Below are positions 24,194-32,142 of a stretch of 52,621 nucleotides of DNA, piece by piece; within the stretch, counting starts at the first letter, position 1, and each line of letters opens with the position of its first letter. Made by a program: the position numbers and the translations under genes. The DNA lies in contig NZ_JAFCJM010000047.1 of assembly GCF_018130955.1 (NCBI RefSeq), positions 1-52,621 of the forward strand, in the 5' to 3' direction. The stretch comes from Bradyrhizobium liaoningense (lineage in GTDB: Bacteria > Pseudomonadota > Alphaproteobacteria > Rhizobiales > Xanthobacteraceae). The notes below the pieces were generated by a model. That model ran no database searches. It was given only the letters and a program-made list of their open reading frames with translations, and was not told the origin of the DNA.

Positions 24194-24314
24194 CACCTCT
24201 CCCTTGGGAGAGGTCGGCGCGTAGCGCCGGGTGAGGAGTCACGGTCTCACGTGGTGCAGCCCCCCTCACCCGATTTGCTAGCGCAAATCGACCTCCTCCC
24301 CGCTGGGGAGAGGT
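24194..24314. repeat. Palindromic intergenic repeat (ACCTCTCCC type)
   Basis: Both ends carry CACCTCTCCC/GGGGAGAGGTG in opposite orientation, each with its own small hairpin (CTCCCTTGGGAG; TCCCCGCTGGGGA). Inside are GGCGCGTAGCGCC and GATTTGCTAGCGCAAATC, further perfect hairpins. A close sibling is at 27363-27520. Part of a high-copy rhizobial repeat family, here upstream of a permease operon. Confidence 0.8.
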
Positions 24315-24366
24315 GAACCGTGCCCGCCGGCTAGCGATTCAAAATCAAACGCCAGTCCCGCGCAGC

Positions 24367-24401
24367 AAAAAAAAGGCGGCCGCGATGCGACCGCCTTTTT
24401 T
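24367..24401. terminator. Bidirectional Rho-independent terminator
   Basis: AAAAAAGGCGG and CCGCCTTTTTT form a stem of about 11 bp around an inner CGC/GCG pair, with A-runs and T-runs on both sides, so it can end transcripts in either direction. For superoxide dismutase (stop at 24499) it lies about 100 bases downstream, beyond a palindromic repeat. Confidence 0.85.
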
Positions 24402-24405
24402 ATTC

Positions 24406-24488
24406 CGTCATTCCGGGGCGGCTCGAAGAGCCGAACCCGGAATCTCGAGATTCCGGGTCTGGTCCTTCGGACCATCCCGGAATGACCG
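24406..24488. repeat. Palindromic intergenic repeat (CGTCATTCCGGGGCG type)
   Basis: Begins CGTCATTCCGGGGCG and ends CATCCCGGAATGACG. Three inner hairpins are seen: GGCTCGAAGAGCC, CCCGGAATCTCGAGATTCCGGG and GGTCCTTCGGACC. A shorter relative of the element at 13978-14106. It lies in the 3' region of the superoxide dismutase transcript. Confidence 0.8.
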
Positions 24489-24498
24489 AGTGAATCAA

Positions 24499-25095
24499 TC
24501 ACGCCTTGTCGAACAGCGACTCCACATATTCCCAGTTCACGAGGTTCTCGACGAACGCCTTGAGATAGTCCGGGCGGCGGTTGCGGTAGTCGATGTAGTA
24601 GGAGTGCTCCCAGACGTCGCAGCCGAGGATCGGGGTGGCGCCGTGCACCAGCGGATTCTCGCCGTTCGGAGTCTTGGAGATCTCGAGCTTGCCGTTCTTG
24701 ACCTGGAGCCAGCACCAGCCGGAGCCGAACTGACCGACGCCGGCGGCCTGGAAGTCGGCCTTGAACTTGTCGAAGCCGCCGAGGTCCTCGTTGATCTTCT
24801 TCTCGAGCTTGCCGGGCAGCTTGGTGCCGCCGCCATTGGGCTTCATCCAGCTCCAGAAGTGAATGTGGTTGTAGTGCTGACCGGCATTGTTGAACACGGC
24901 CGGGTTCTTGCCGAACGAGCCCTTGACGATCTCTTCAAGGGTCTTGCCTTCCCATTCGGTCCCCTTGAGCGCGTTGTTGCCGTTGGTGACATAGGCCTGA
25001 TGGTGCTTGTCGTGGTGGAATTCCAGCGTTTCCTTCGACATGAATTGCCCGAGGGCGTCATAGGCGTAAGGAAGTGGGGGAAGCGTGAATGTCAT
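24499..25095 (-). CDS. sodB: Superoxide dismutase, Fe/Mn family (Fe-type features)
   Basis: A 198-residue enzyme converting superoxide to hydrogen peroxide and oxygen. Metal ligands are His27 (LEFHHDKHHQAY), a His in AGQHYNHIHFWSW, and Asp and His in DVWEHSYYIDY. The Gln in GQHYNH is in the place that favours iron, but metal choice needs testing. There is no signal peptide, so it is cytosolic. It ends toward the bidirectional terminator and is probably monocistronic. Confidence 0.95.
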   Translation of the reverse strand: MTFTLPPLPYAYDALGQFMSKETLEFHHDKHHQAYVTNGNNALKGTEWEGKTLEEIVKGSFGKNPAVFNNAGQHYNHIHFWSWMKPNGGGTKLPGKLEKKINEDLGGFDKFKADFQAAGVGQFGSGWCWLQVKNGKLEISKTPNGENPLVHGATPILGCDVWEHSYYIDYRNRRPDYLKAFVENLVNWEYVESLFDKA

Positions 25096-25340
25096 GGGTT
25101 CTTGTCCGCAACTGATGGGGAACGTGGCTTAACGGTCACCCCTTATAGAAGGTTCCTCGCCCGTAAAACACCGGTATTTGCGAAAACGGGTGATGCGACC
25201 GCATGGCCCGATTGCACAAATTCGGCGCAGCAAGCGGACATCCGATCGGAGCCGGCGGTTCATCGTAAAATATCATTGCCATTGAAGCGGTTATGACAGA
25301 ACGAATGGCATCCGGGAGCGACGCTGCGAAAGTCAGAGCC

Positions 25341-25868
25341 ATGAGCATCGAGATCGACATTTTGAACGGCAAGGCCTCGCGGTCGATCGCCGAGCCGCTG
25401 CTCAGCGCGGTTTGGCCGCGCCACGAGACCGAGAAGCTGCCGTGGGGCCATATCGAATGGGCCGAGCCCGATCTGCGCGTGCTGATCGAGGAAACCACGG
25501 GCGGGCTGGTCTGCCATGCCGGCATCTTCTTCCGCACCATCCTTTGGAACGGCCACAAGATGCATGTCGGAGGGATCGGCGCCGTCGCCACGCGCGCGGA
25601 CTGCCGCAGTCGCGGCTATGCGACGCTGGCGCTGGAGGCCGCAACGCAGACCATGCGGGCCAACGAAGCCGCGCGGTTCGCGATCCTGTTCTGCCAGCCG
25701 CATAATTTCGCGTTCTACCAGGCGCGAAACTGGCACCGCTTCAGCGGCGAGGTCCACGCCGAACAGGCCGAGGGCCGCATTCGCTACGATTTCATGACGC
25801 CCTTCGTGTTCGATCTCGGTCGCGCGCCGCGTCAGGGCACCATCGACCTATGCGGCCTGCCGTGGTGA
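25341..25868 (+). CDS. GNAT family N-acetyltransferase
   Basis: A 175-residue GNAT protein. The acetyl-CoA site is seen in VGGIGAVATRADCRSRGYAT (motif A, about residues 74-93), followed by a helix and FCQPHNFAFYQARNWHRFSG, a typical late strand and helix. The substrate is unknown; the relation to aminoglycoside or Eis-like acetyltransferases is only general. The ATG at 25341 is used because the domain begins with MSIEIDILNG; the open frame extends 16 codons more. It is followed by a MATE exporter 81 bases on, possibly in the same transcript. Confidence 0.82.
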   Translation: MSIEIDILNGKASRSIAEPLLSAVWPRHETEKLPWGHIEWAEPDLRVLIEETTGGLVCHAGIFFRTILWNGHKMHVGGIGAVATRADCRSRGYATLALEAATQTMRANEAARFAILFCQPHNFAFYQARNWHRFSGEVHAEQAEGRIRYDFMTPFVFDLGRAPRQGTIDLCGLPW

Positions 25869-25949
25869 GCCCTGCGTGAACGACAGGATGGCAGCGCTGC
25901 CCCGACCCTATAATATGTCATTCATCATCTTATTTCCGCCGCGTGACAT

Positions 25950-27335
25950 ATGACCATCGACGCCCCCATTGACGCCGCCCCGGTCCGTGTCGCGGTCCCC
26001 TCCTCCATCAGCAACCTCCTGACCGCGCCGATCCTGCCGACGCTGCTGCGGCTCGCGATCCCCAACATGATCGCGATGGTCGGCTCTACGCTGGTCGCGA
26101 TTTCCGAGACCTCCTATATCGGCCGACTCGGCACCATTCCGCTTGCCGCGATCGCACTGGTGTTTCCCTTCGCCATGCTGACGCAGATGATGAGCGCGGG
26201 CGCGATGGGCGGCGGCGTGTCTTCGGCGATCAGCCGTGCACTCGGCGCGGGCAACCGCGAGCGCGCCGCGACGCTGGCGCTGCATGCCGCCATCATCGGC
26301 CTATGCGGCGGGCTGTTCTTCACCGTGTTGATGCTGGCCTTCGGCCGGTCCTTCTTCACGCTGCTCGGCGGGCGCGAGCGCGTGCTGGAAGAGGCCAGCG
26401 CCTATTCCACCGTGCTGTTCTCCGGCGCGATCGCGATCTGGCTGGTCAACACGCTCGCCTCCGTGATCCGCGGCACCGGCGACATGCGGCTGCCCTCGAT
26501 GACGCTGATCGGCGTCAGCCTGGTGCAGGTCGCGGTCGGCGGCACGCTCGGGCTCGGCCTGTTCGGCGTGACGCAATTCGGCATGCGCGGCGTTGCCGCC
26601 GGCCAGTTGATCGCCTTCACGTTAGGCGCGCTGTTCTTCATCTGGTACCTCGCCGCCGGCCGCAGCCGGCTGGCGCTGAATTTTGCTGCGTTCCGTTTCG
26701 AGCGCGGCATGTTCCTCGACATTCTCAAGGTCGGCGCGCTTGCGTGTCTCTCGCCGCTGCAGACCGTGCTCACCATCCTGATTTTCACAAAGGTGCTCGC
26801 GACCTTCGGCACCGAGACACTTGCCGGCTACGGCATCGGCTCGCGGCTGGAATTCTTGCTGATCCCGATCACCTTTGCGTTCGGCATCGCGTCCGTGCCG
26901 ATGGTCGGCATGGCGATCGGCGCCGGCCAGGTGAAACGCGCGCGGCGTGTGGCCTGGACGGCCGCGGCGGCGTCCGGCATCACCGTCGGCCTGATCGGCC
27001 TCGTCGTCGCGCTCGATCCGGCGATCTGGGTCGCGCTGTTCACGCGCGATGCCGGCGTGTCCGCGGCCGCGCACGCCTATTTCCACTGGGCAGGTCCCGC
27101 CTTCATGTTCTTCGGCATGGGCGTGTCGCTTTATTTCTCCTCGCAAGGCGCGGCCCATGTCGGCGGCCCCGTGCTCGCCTCCACCGCGCGCCTCCTGATC
27201 GTCGCGATCGGCGGCATCTGGCTCGCCACAACAGGCGCGCCGGCCTGGACGCTGTTCGCGCTGGTCGGCGGCGCCATGGTGGTGTTCGGGCTCTCGACCG
27301 CGGCCTCCGTCGCCTTCGTGCGCTGGGGCAAGTGA
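25950..27335 (+). CDS. MATE family efflux transporter
   Basis: A 461-residue protein with twelve hydrophobic segments arranged as two similar halves. The first helix block reads LRLAIPNMIAMVGSTLVAIS, and the equivalent segment of the second half begins with FLDILKVGALACLSPLQTVL. The MATE family exports cationic drugs or metabolites in exchange for Na+ or H+. TATAAT at about 25910 may be its -10 box. The substrate is unknown. Confidence 0.92.
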   Translation: MTIDAPIDAAPVRVAVPSSISNLLTAPILPTLLRLAIPNMIAMVGSTLVAISETSYIGRLGTIPLAAIALVFPFAMLTQMMSAGAMGGGVSSAISRALGAGNRERAATLALHAAIIGLCGGLFFTVLMLAFGRSFFTLLGGRERVLEEASAYSTVLFSGAIAIWLVNTLASVIRGTGDMRLPSMTLIGVSLVQVAVGGTLGLGLFGVTQFGMRGVAAGQLIAFTLGALFFIWYLAAGRSRLALNFAAFRFERGMFLDILKVGALACLSPLQTVLTILIFTKVLATFGTETLAGYGIGSRLEFLLIPITFAFGIASVPMVGMAIGAGQVKRARRVAWTAAAASGITVGLIGLVVALDPAIWVALFTRDAGVSAAAHAYFHWAGPAFMFFGMGVSLYFSSQGAAHVGGPVLASTARLLIVAIGGIWLATTGAPAWTLFALVGGAMVVFGLSTAASVAFVRWGK

Positions 27336-27362
27336 GCGCGGTGCTACGTCGGACGCTGAAGC

Positions 27363-27520
27363 CCACCTCTCCCCAGCGGGGAGAGGTCGGATTGCGCCTG
27401 GCGATGCGAAGCATCGTCCAGTGCAATCCGGGTGAGGGGCCGCAGCATTCAGTGAGACCGTAACCCCTCACCCAGATCGCATCTGTCGATGCGATCCGAC
27501 CTCTCCCTACGGGAGAGGTG
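27363..27520. repeat. Palindromic intergenic repeat (ACCTCTCCC type)
   Basis: A sibling of the element at 24194-24314: CACCTCTCCCCAGCGGGGAG at the left end and CCTCTCCCTACGGGAGAGGTG at the right minus its final bases, with inner hairpins GCGATGCGAAGCATCG and GATCGCATCTGTCGATGCGATC. It lies between the convergent MATE and DUF3095 genes. Confidence 0.8.
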
Positions 27521-27548
27521 AAACCAAGGCCACGTTTCTAGGATGAAA

Positions 27549-28694
27549 TCAGGCCACCATCGCCTTCAGCGCGGTGGCCGCCGTCGCATAGCCGCCGCGT
27601 GCGCCGTCGATGAAATGGACGTGGTCGCTGCGCAGCGCCGACGGCGTGAAGCACGTCATCATCGCCGCGTCCTGCCGGTGCAACCCGTAGCGGACGATGC
27701 CGTTGGCGGCCGCCGCGGCGAGACGCTCGCTCAATCCGCGCTCGAGCTCCGGCGTGCAGTCGAGGATCATGCGCAAACCGTCGTCATACTTTCGGAAGTC
27801 CGAGTTCTCCACGACCTGCTGCACATAGGTCTTCGGCACGAAGCCGCCGACCTTGAGATCGAAGCGCACGATCACATAAGCGAACAGCGTGTAGGCCAGC
27901 ACGCCGAGGCGGCGTTTGAGCAGCGAGCCGCCGCGCTGTGCGCGCGCCTCATAGTCGAGCCCCTGCGGCGGCCATTTCAGCGGCGGCCCCTGCGGCGGCA
28001 CCGGCCGCCCCGCATCCGGGCTGCGTTCGACCAGCGTGAGGATGTCCTCGATCGCCTTGCGGAAGGAAGCCGGATCGGCGCCGCGCGCCGGCACCACCAG
28101 CACCGACAGGATCAGGCCGCGCGAGGCCGGAATCTCCTCGAAGCGGCAGGACAAGCCGGAGAGATCGGGCTGCGTGCCCGCAGGCGCCTCCGCGACCGCG
28201 AACTCGCCGCGCTTCATCGCGGCTTCCGCCCAGCCGAGGCCGCCGCCGGAGAACATCGCATAGGACAGATTCGCCGACGGGCCGAACCGCGCGACGCGGA
28301 CGTCGAGACCCTGCGCGCGGATCGCGCTCACCGGCACCAGCGCGACGCGCATCTTGAGATCGAGATCCTCCCGCACCCAGGTCGCGGTTGCGGCCAGCGC
28401 CTCCCGGGCGCGCGCGAGATCGTCAGGGGCGACCGCAAAGCTTGCGCCGTCGCCGCCGAACACGAAGGGGAATTCCCGCCCCTCCAGCGCATTGGTGATC
28501 CCTGCGATGACGGCGGCGCCGGCCATGTTGACCGCCTTGTAGCGCTGCGCAGCGATCGCCTTGGTGGAATCGACGATGTCGGCAACCCCAATGGTCCAGT
28601 CGTCGGGCACGCGCGAATAGAGCGCGGGGTCCATCAGGCTGGCGAAGCCGCGGAACACGGGAATGCTGCCGTAGAAGCTGGATGCTGATGTCAT
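27549..28694 (-). CDS. DUF3095 family protein, adenylate cyclase-like
   Basis: A 381-residue protein. VGVADIVDSTKAIA-like residues (here GVADIVDSTKAIAAQRYKAV at about 40-59) and FPFVFGGDGASFAV resemble the metal- and nucleotide-binding core of class III cyclases (D-x-x-D/S and GGDG), the basis of the DUF3095 relation. Whether it makes a cyclic nucleotide is untested. The ATG at 28694 is chosen over a longer frame to 28721. It is single, between a repeat and a divergent small gene. Confidence 0.8.
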   Translation of the reverse strand: MTSASSFYGSIPVFRGFASLMDPALYSRVPDDWTIGVADIVDSTKAIAAQRYKAVNMAGAAVIAGITNALEGREFPFVFGGDGASFAVAPDDLARAREALAATATWVREDLDLKMRVALVPVSAIRAQGLDVRVARFGPSANLSYAMFSGGGLGWAEAAMKRGEFAVAEAPAGTQPDLSGLSCRFEEIPASRGLILSVLVVPARGADPASFRKAIEDILTLVERSPDAGRPVPPQGPPLKWPPQGLDYEARAQRGGSLLKRRLGVLAYTLFAYVIVRFDLKVGGFVPKTYVQQVVENSDFRKYDDGLRMILDCTPELERGLSERLAAAAANGIVRYGLHRQDAAMMTCFTPSALRSDHVHFIDGARGGYATAATALKAMVA

Positions 28695-28918
28695 CGTCCG
28701 GGCCGGATGGTCGCTCACCAATGCGAGGCAAGATACGGGACAAGATACGGGGAAGATCGTGATCGGGTTCGCCGATCATTGGCCGAAACCGCGCCGGACA
28801 ACAAGATCGTGCCGCGTTGCATTGCCGCAGTCCCGTCATTGATCAACATCAAACCGCCGGCCCCCAATGCCGTCTACGAATAGAGGGCGTAAGAGAGTGG
28901 CGAAACGGGACAATCGGG

Positions 28919-29296
28919 GTGGCCGACTTCAGCGACAATGAGTCCAATCCGCCACTGCGCCGGCGCACGGGGCTGGACGCGGTGAGCGCAATCAAGATGT
29001 CGGAAGACCTGACCGCCGCCATCGATGCCTGGGCCGAGGCCCACCGGATGACGCGCTCGGATGCGATCGGCGCCCTCGTCGAGATCGGTCTCAGGGCCGC
29101 CCCCGTCACCCACGCGGTCAATCACCCCGTCCCTACAAAGTCCACCGAGATCGAGCAACTAGCGGTCAGGCAGATCGGCGAGATGCTCGATCCGGCGCTG
29201 CCGGCCGACGAGCGCGAGCGGCGCATCCGCCGCCTCACCGAGGGACCGCCGGAATTTTCAAGAGAGCGGATCGATCTGCCGAAGCACCGGGACTGA
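28919..29296 (+). CDS. Small protein with ribbon-helix-helix-like segment
   Basis: About 125 residues. The middle (AIKMSEDLTAAIDAWAEAHR, then MTRSDAIGALVEIGL) has the strand-helix-helix pattern of CopG/Arc-type DNA-binding proteins, and the C-terminal part is charged and helical. The start is uncertain: a GTG at 28919 gives this length, while a GTG at 28982 would begin just before the putative DNA-binding strand. No toxin partner gene is adjacent. Confidence 0.6.
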   Translation: MADFSDNESNPPLRRRTGLDAVSAIKMSEDLTAAIDAWAEAHRMTRSDAIGALVEIGLRAAPVTHAVNHPVPTKSTEIEQLAVRQIGEMLDPALPADERERRIRRLTEGPPEFSRERIDLPKHRD

Positions 29297-29321
29297 AGCC
29301 CGCGCACCCGATGCGGCGTCG

Positions 29322-29522
29322 CTAGTGCAGCTTCGTCTCTTCCTTGTCGCGCGCGGCCGGCGCGTGCATGTCGTGACAGCCGACCAGGCGGACAAATTGC
29401 TGCGGATACATTTCGTGGCCGTGGTCGCCGGAATTTTGATGCGACATCGGCACGCAATTAGTGGCGTCCTGCCGCGCTCGCGAGGACGCCACGGACGTCC
29501 GGCCCAGATTTGAAGCGGTCAT
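29322..29522 (-). CDS. Small hypothetical protein rich in His/Met/Cys
   Basis: 66 residues starting at an ATG behind GAGGAG, a good ribosome binding site. The C-terminal half (SHQNSGDHGHEMYPQQFVRL, then VGCHDMHAPA) clusters His, Met and Cys, which could bind metal; this is only a suggestion. No family was recognised. It overlaps no other gene and lies between the RHH-like gene and the SDR gene. Confidence 0.5.
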   Translation of the reverse strand: MTASNLGRTSVASSRARQDATNCVPMSHQNSGDHGHEMYPQQFVRLVGCHDMHAPAARDKEETKLH

Positions 29523-29659
29523 GGACTGCTCCTCGTTAGTTAGGGCAGATCGATTGACGTACCGCCATCGATTGCGCGGCATCATAAGCACAAACCCGCC
29601 GAAAGGAAATTGAGTTCGCTCAACTCAATTGTGGCAGTGAAGGTTCCGGATCACGCGCG

Positions 29660-30382
29660 CTAGGCGGTATTCCCGGCATCGATCGTGAACACCGTGCCGG
29701 TGACGTTGCGACCGCCCTCGCCGAGCAGATATTCCACCATACGTGCGACGTCGTCGGTGTCAGGCAGACGGCGCAATGCGCTGCGGCCGGCGATGCGCTT
29801 GCGGCCTTCGTCCGACAGATTGTGCGTCAGCTCGGTGTCGATAAAGCCCGGCGCGATCGCGTTCACGGTGATGCCGACCTTGCCGACCTCGCGCGCCAGC
29901 GAGCGGGTGAAACCGGTCGCGGCCGCCTTGGTGGCACCATAGACCGACAGGCCGTTGTAGCCGGTGGAGGCGATGATCGAGGAGATGTTGATGATGCGGC
30001 CCTCACCGTCAGCCATCATCTGCCTCACGACGTATTTGGAGAGGATGATCGGCGACAGCACGTTGAGCTGCACCAGCGCCTCGATCTCCGAATTGTGCAT
30101 GGTCGCGAGCAGGCCTTCGGTGCCGAGACCGGCATTGTTGACGAGGCCGTAAATCGGACCGAACTCGCCGCGCAGCAATTTTGCGAAGGCCGGGATCGCA
30201 TCGATCACCGCAAGATCGCAGGTGCGGAAATGCAGACGGCCGTCTGCCTCGCGCTTCGCAGCCAGCAGCTCCTCGCTCTCGCGCCGCGCCGCCGCGATGA
30301 CATTGAAGCCGGCGCCCGCGAGCCGCGTCGCGATCGCAAGGCCGATGCCGCGGCTGCCGCCGGTGACGAGAACGTTACGCAT
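29660..30382 (-). CDS. SDR oxidoreductase, FabG-like
   Basis: A 240-residue classical short-chain dehydrogenase: NAD(P) loop VTGGSRGIG (about residues 5-13), NNAG at about 80, catalytic Ser in INISSIIAS, YGATKAA (Tyr and Lys) and the PGFIDTEL segment. It is most like 3-oxoacyl-ACP reductases. The gene overlaps the upstream ligase by 8 bases and forms an operon with it and an ACP gene, so the likely substrate is an acyl chain on that ACP. Confidence 0.92.
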   Translation of the reverse strand: MRNVLVTGGSRGIGLAIATRLAGAGFNVIAAARRESEELLAAKREADGRLHFRTCDLAVIDAIPAFAKLLRGEFGPIYGLVNNAGLGTEGLLATMHNSEIEALVQLNVLSPIILSKYVVRQMMADGEGRIINISSIIASTGYNGLSVYGATKAAATGFTRSLAREVGKVGITVNAIAPGFIDTELTHNLSDEGRKRIAGRSALRRLPDTDDVARMVEYLLGEGGRNVTGTVFTIDAGNTA

Positions 30383-31760
30383 CTGATCGCGCCAGCTTTC
30401 CGGCCGGGGTGACGTCGAGCGCATCGACGAAGCGGATCACTGCCGGCACCTTGTGGGACGCGAGCTGCGCCCGGCATTGCGTGACGATCTGGTCGCGGAT
30501 CTCCTTGGCACGTGCAGGATCGGTGCCGTCGGCCAGGATGACGTCGGCGACGACGATGCCGCCGGTGATCGGGCTCTTCCGCGATTTCGCGCGCGACATC
30601 CGCACGTCCGGATGGCGGTTGATGACCGCCTCGATCTCCTCGGGGTGAACCTTGAGACCGCCGATATTGATGATGCCGCCGCGACGTCCGACGAAGTAGT
30701 AACGCTCGCCGCGCAGCTCGACCATGTCGCCGCTATCGACAAAACCGTCGCTATCCGCGAGCGCGGTCGCATTGCGGCCGACATAGGCGTGCGCAATGCA
30801 CTTGGACCGGATGCGCAGCGAGCCGTCGACGACCTTCATCTCGACGCCGTTGCGGTTCGCGCCGACGTAGTCGGCCGGAAAACCCTCCAGCCCGTCATTG
30901 ACGGCAAAACCGACGCCGGCCTCGGTCGAGGCATAGGCGTGGCCGATCGAAGAGTCGGGAAAGGCCGCCTTCAAGCCGTCGAGCACCGCCTGGTCGGCGA
31001 TCTCGCCGGAGAGACGGACATAGCGCGGCGCGAACTGCGCGGCCGCACCGCTCATGAGAAGCTTGCGCCAATGCGAGGGCGTTCCGGAAATATGCTTGAC
31101 GCCGCACGCATTAAGCCGCGCGACATGATCGCCGAGCGCTTCATGCGGATCTGACAGCACCATCGATCCGCCGCTCAACACCGCGCGCAGAAAGATCTGG
31201 AGACCGCCATAGCGGCGAATGTCGTAGAACGTCGCCCATACCGGCGCAGGTCCCCGCGCGGGGCCCTCGGCGACGATGGCGCCCGTGAGGGCTTCGAGCG
31301 TGTGCGCCGCAATTTTTGGCACGCCCGAGGTGCCCGAGGTCAGCATCAGCCATTCGGTGGCGCGCTCGGTCCTGGCCGGCGCGCTTGCGATGGGCGGCAA
31401 TTGCGCTGACACGATCAGCGCGATGGCCTTGTCGGCCCATGACGCGGGGTCGTCGGTGACGACGGCGTCGATCTCGGCATCCGCGATCAACGCGTCGAGA
31501 TGCGCAGGATTGAGATCGGGCGGACACAGCAGCATGCGCCGTGCGACGCCGTCGAGCTCGATCATGGCGAGGCCCGACTTGAGCTGGTCAGACAGTTTGA
31601 GAAGCACAGAGCGGCCCGCCAGCTCACGCAGGCGGCCGCCCAAAACCGTATGCGACAGCACGTCCGTCAGCGACACCAGATGATGGGCGTCGGAGATGGT
31701 GCGGCCCTTGAGCTCCGGGCTCAGATAGTCGCGAAGCGCAAAGATCTCACGCGGGGACAT
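30375..31760 (-). CDS. Adenylate-forming acyl ligase of the ACP operon
   Basis: A 461-residue class I adenylating enzyme, shorter than typical acyl-CoA synthetases. The P-loop motif is MLTSGTSGVPK, the aromatic/ATP motif YASTEAGVGF, then SGDMVELRGERYYFVGRRGG, the hinge region, and a C-terminal PAGKLAR with the catalytic Lys. It probably activates a carboxylic acid and loads it on the ACP encoded just upstream (genes overlap by 14 bases). The N-terminal domain is reduced. Substrate unknown. The ATG at 31760 matches the start of homology; the frame runs on upstream through the ACP gene. Confidence 0.85.
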   Translation of the reverse strand: MSPREIFALRDYLSPELKGRTISDAHHLVSLTDVLSHTVLGGRLRELAGRSVLLKLSDQLKSGLAMIELDGVARRMLLCPPDLNPAHLDALIADAEIDAVVTDDPASWADKAIALIVSAQLPPIASAPARTERATEWLMLTSGTSGVPKIAAHTLEALTGAIVAEGPARGPAPVWATFYDIRRYGGLQIFLRAVLSGGSMVLSDPHEALGDHVARLNACGVKHISGTPSHWRKLLMSGAAAQFAPRYVRLSGEIADQAVLDGLKAAFPDSSIGHAYASTEAGVGFAVNDGLEGFPADYVGANRNGVEMKVVDGSLRIRSKCIAHAYVGRNATALADSDGFVDSGDMVELRGERYYFVGRRGGIINIGGLKVHPEEIEAVINRHPDVRMSRAKSRKSPITGGIVVADVILADGTDPARAKEIRDQIVTQCRAQLASHKVPAVIRFVDALDVTPAGKLARSDA

Positions 31761-31992
31761 TTTCGTAGGCCCGCACGAAATCCCCGATGGTCGAGGGGAA
31801 CGCCGCGTCCTCGGAAATCGTGAAGGGGTCGGTACCGAGCTCGTCCTCGAGGCGTGCAACGAGGATGGCGAAGGCGAGCGAGTCGAAACCCGTCTCATGT
31901 AAGGACAGATCGTCCGTCAATGGGGGCAGCTTGACGTGCTGCTCCTGCGCGATCTGCTTGATGGCTTCAAGGATCTTTAACCTTACCGACAT
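31747..31992 (-). CDS. Acyl carrier protein (stand-alone)
   Basis: 81 residues. GFDSLAFAI carries the Ser that accepts the phosphopantetheine arm (about residue 38), and the surrounding four-helix pattern and acidity (ARLEDELGTDPF) are typical. It is clearly separate from the housekeeping fatty-acid ACP, which lies in fab clusters. First gene of the ACP-ligase-SDR operon, starting about 120 bases after a terminator-like hairpin. Confidence 0.9.
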   Translation of the reverse strand: MSVRLKILEAIKQIAQEQHVKLPPLTDDLSLHETGFDSLAFAILVARLEDELGTDPFTISEDAAFPSTIGDFVRAYENVPA

Positions 31993-32110
31993 GGCCTGCT
32001 CGCTTCTTTTTTGTTACGGCGGAGCGTCGAGCCCCCGCCTCCCAATGTGCTTGAGTATTTGGCGCCTTGTTTACCCGACAGAAGTAAATGCCTTCTTGGA
32101 CAATTCAGAT

Positions 32111-32135
32111 AAAATCCGACCTATGTCCGATTTTT
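32111..32135. terminator. Terminator-like hairpin after the FadD-like gene
   Basis: AAAATCCGAC and GTCCGATTTT pair with one C-C mismatch around CTAT, with T-runs on both outgoing sides. It lies 8 bases beyond the stop of the FadD-like gene and separates it from the ACP operon on the same strand. The same palindrome could instead be an operator for that operon. Confidence 0.55.
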
Positions 32136-32142
32136 CGTAGGC

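Larger units (their letters stand above)
24035..24498. other. Gene-free stretch with two repeats and a terminator
   Basis: About 460 bases between the permease pair and superoxide dismutase. It holds two palindromic elements (24194-24314 and 24406-24488) and a strong hairpin terminator (24367-24401), listed separately. The first about 150 bases (24035-24190) show no gene and no clear signal apart from being the likely promoter region of the permease pair. Confidence 0.6.

Noticed and set aside
24194..24314. Possible CRISPR-like repeat
   Set aside because: Only paired ends with inner hairpins, no regular spacers; it is an interspersed palindromic element with a sibling at 27363.
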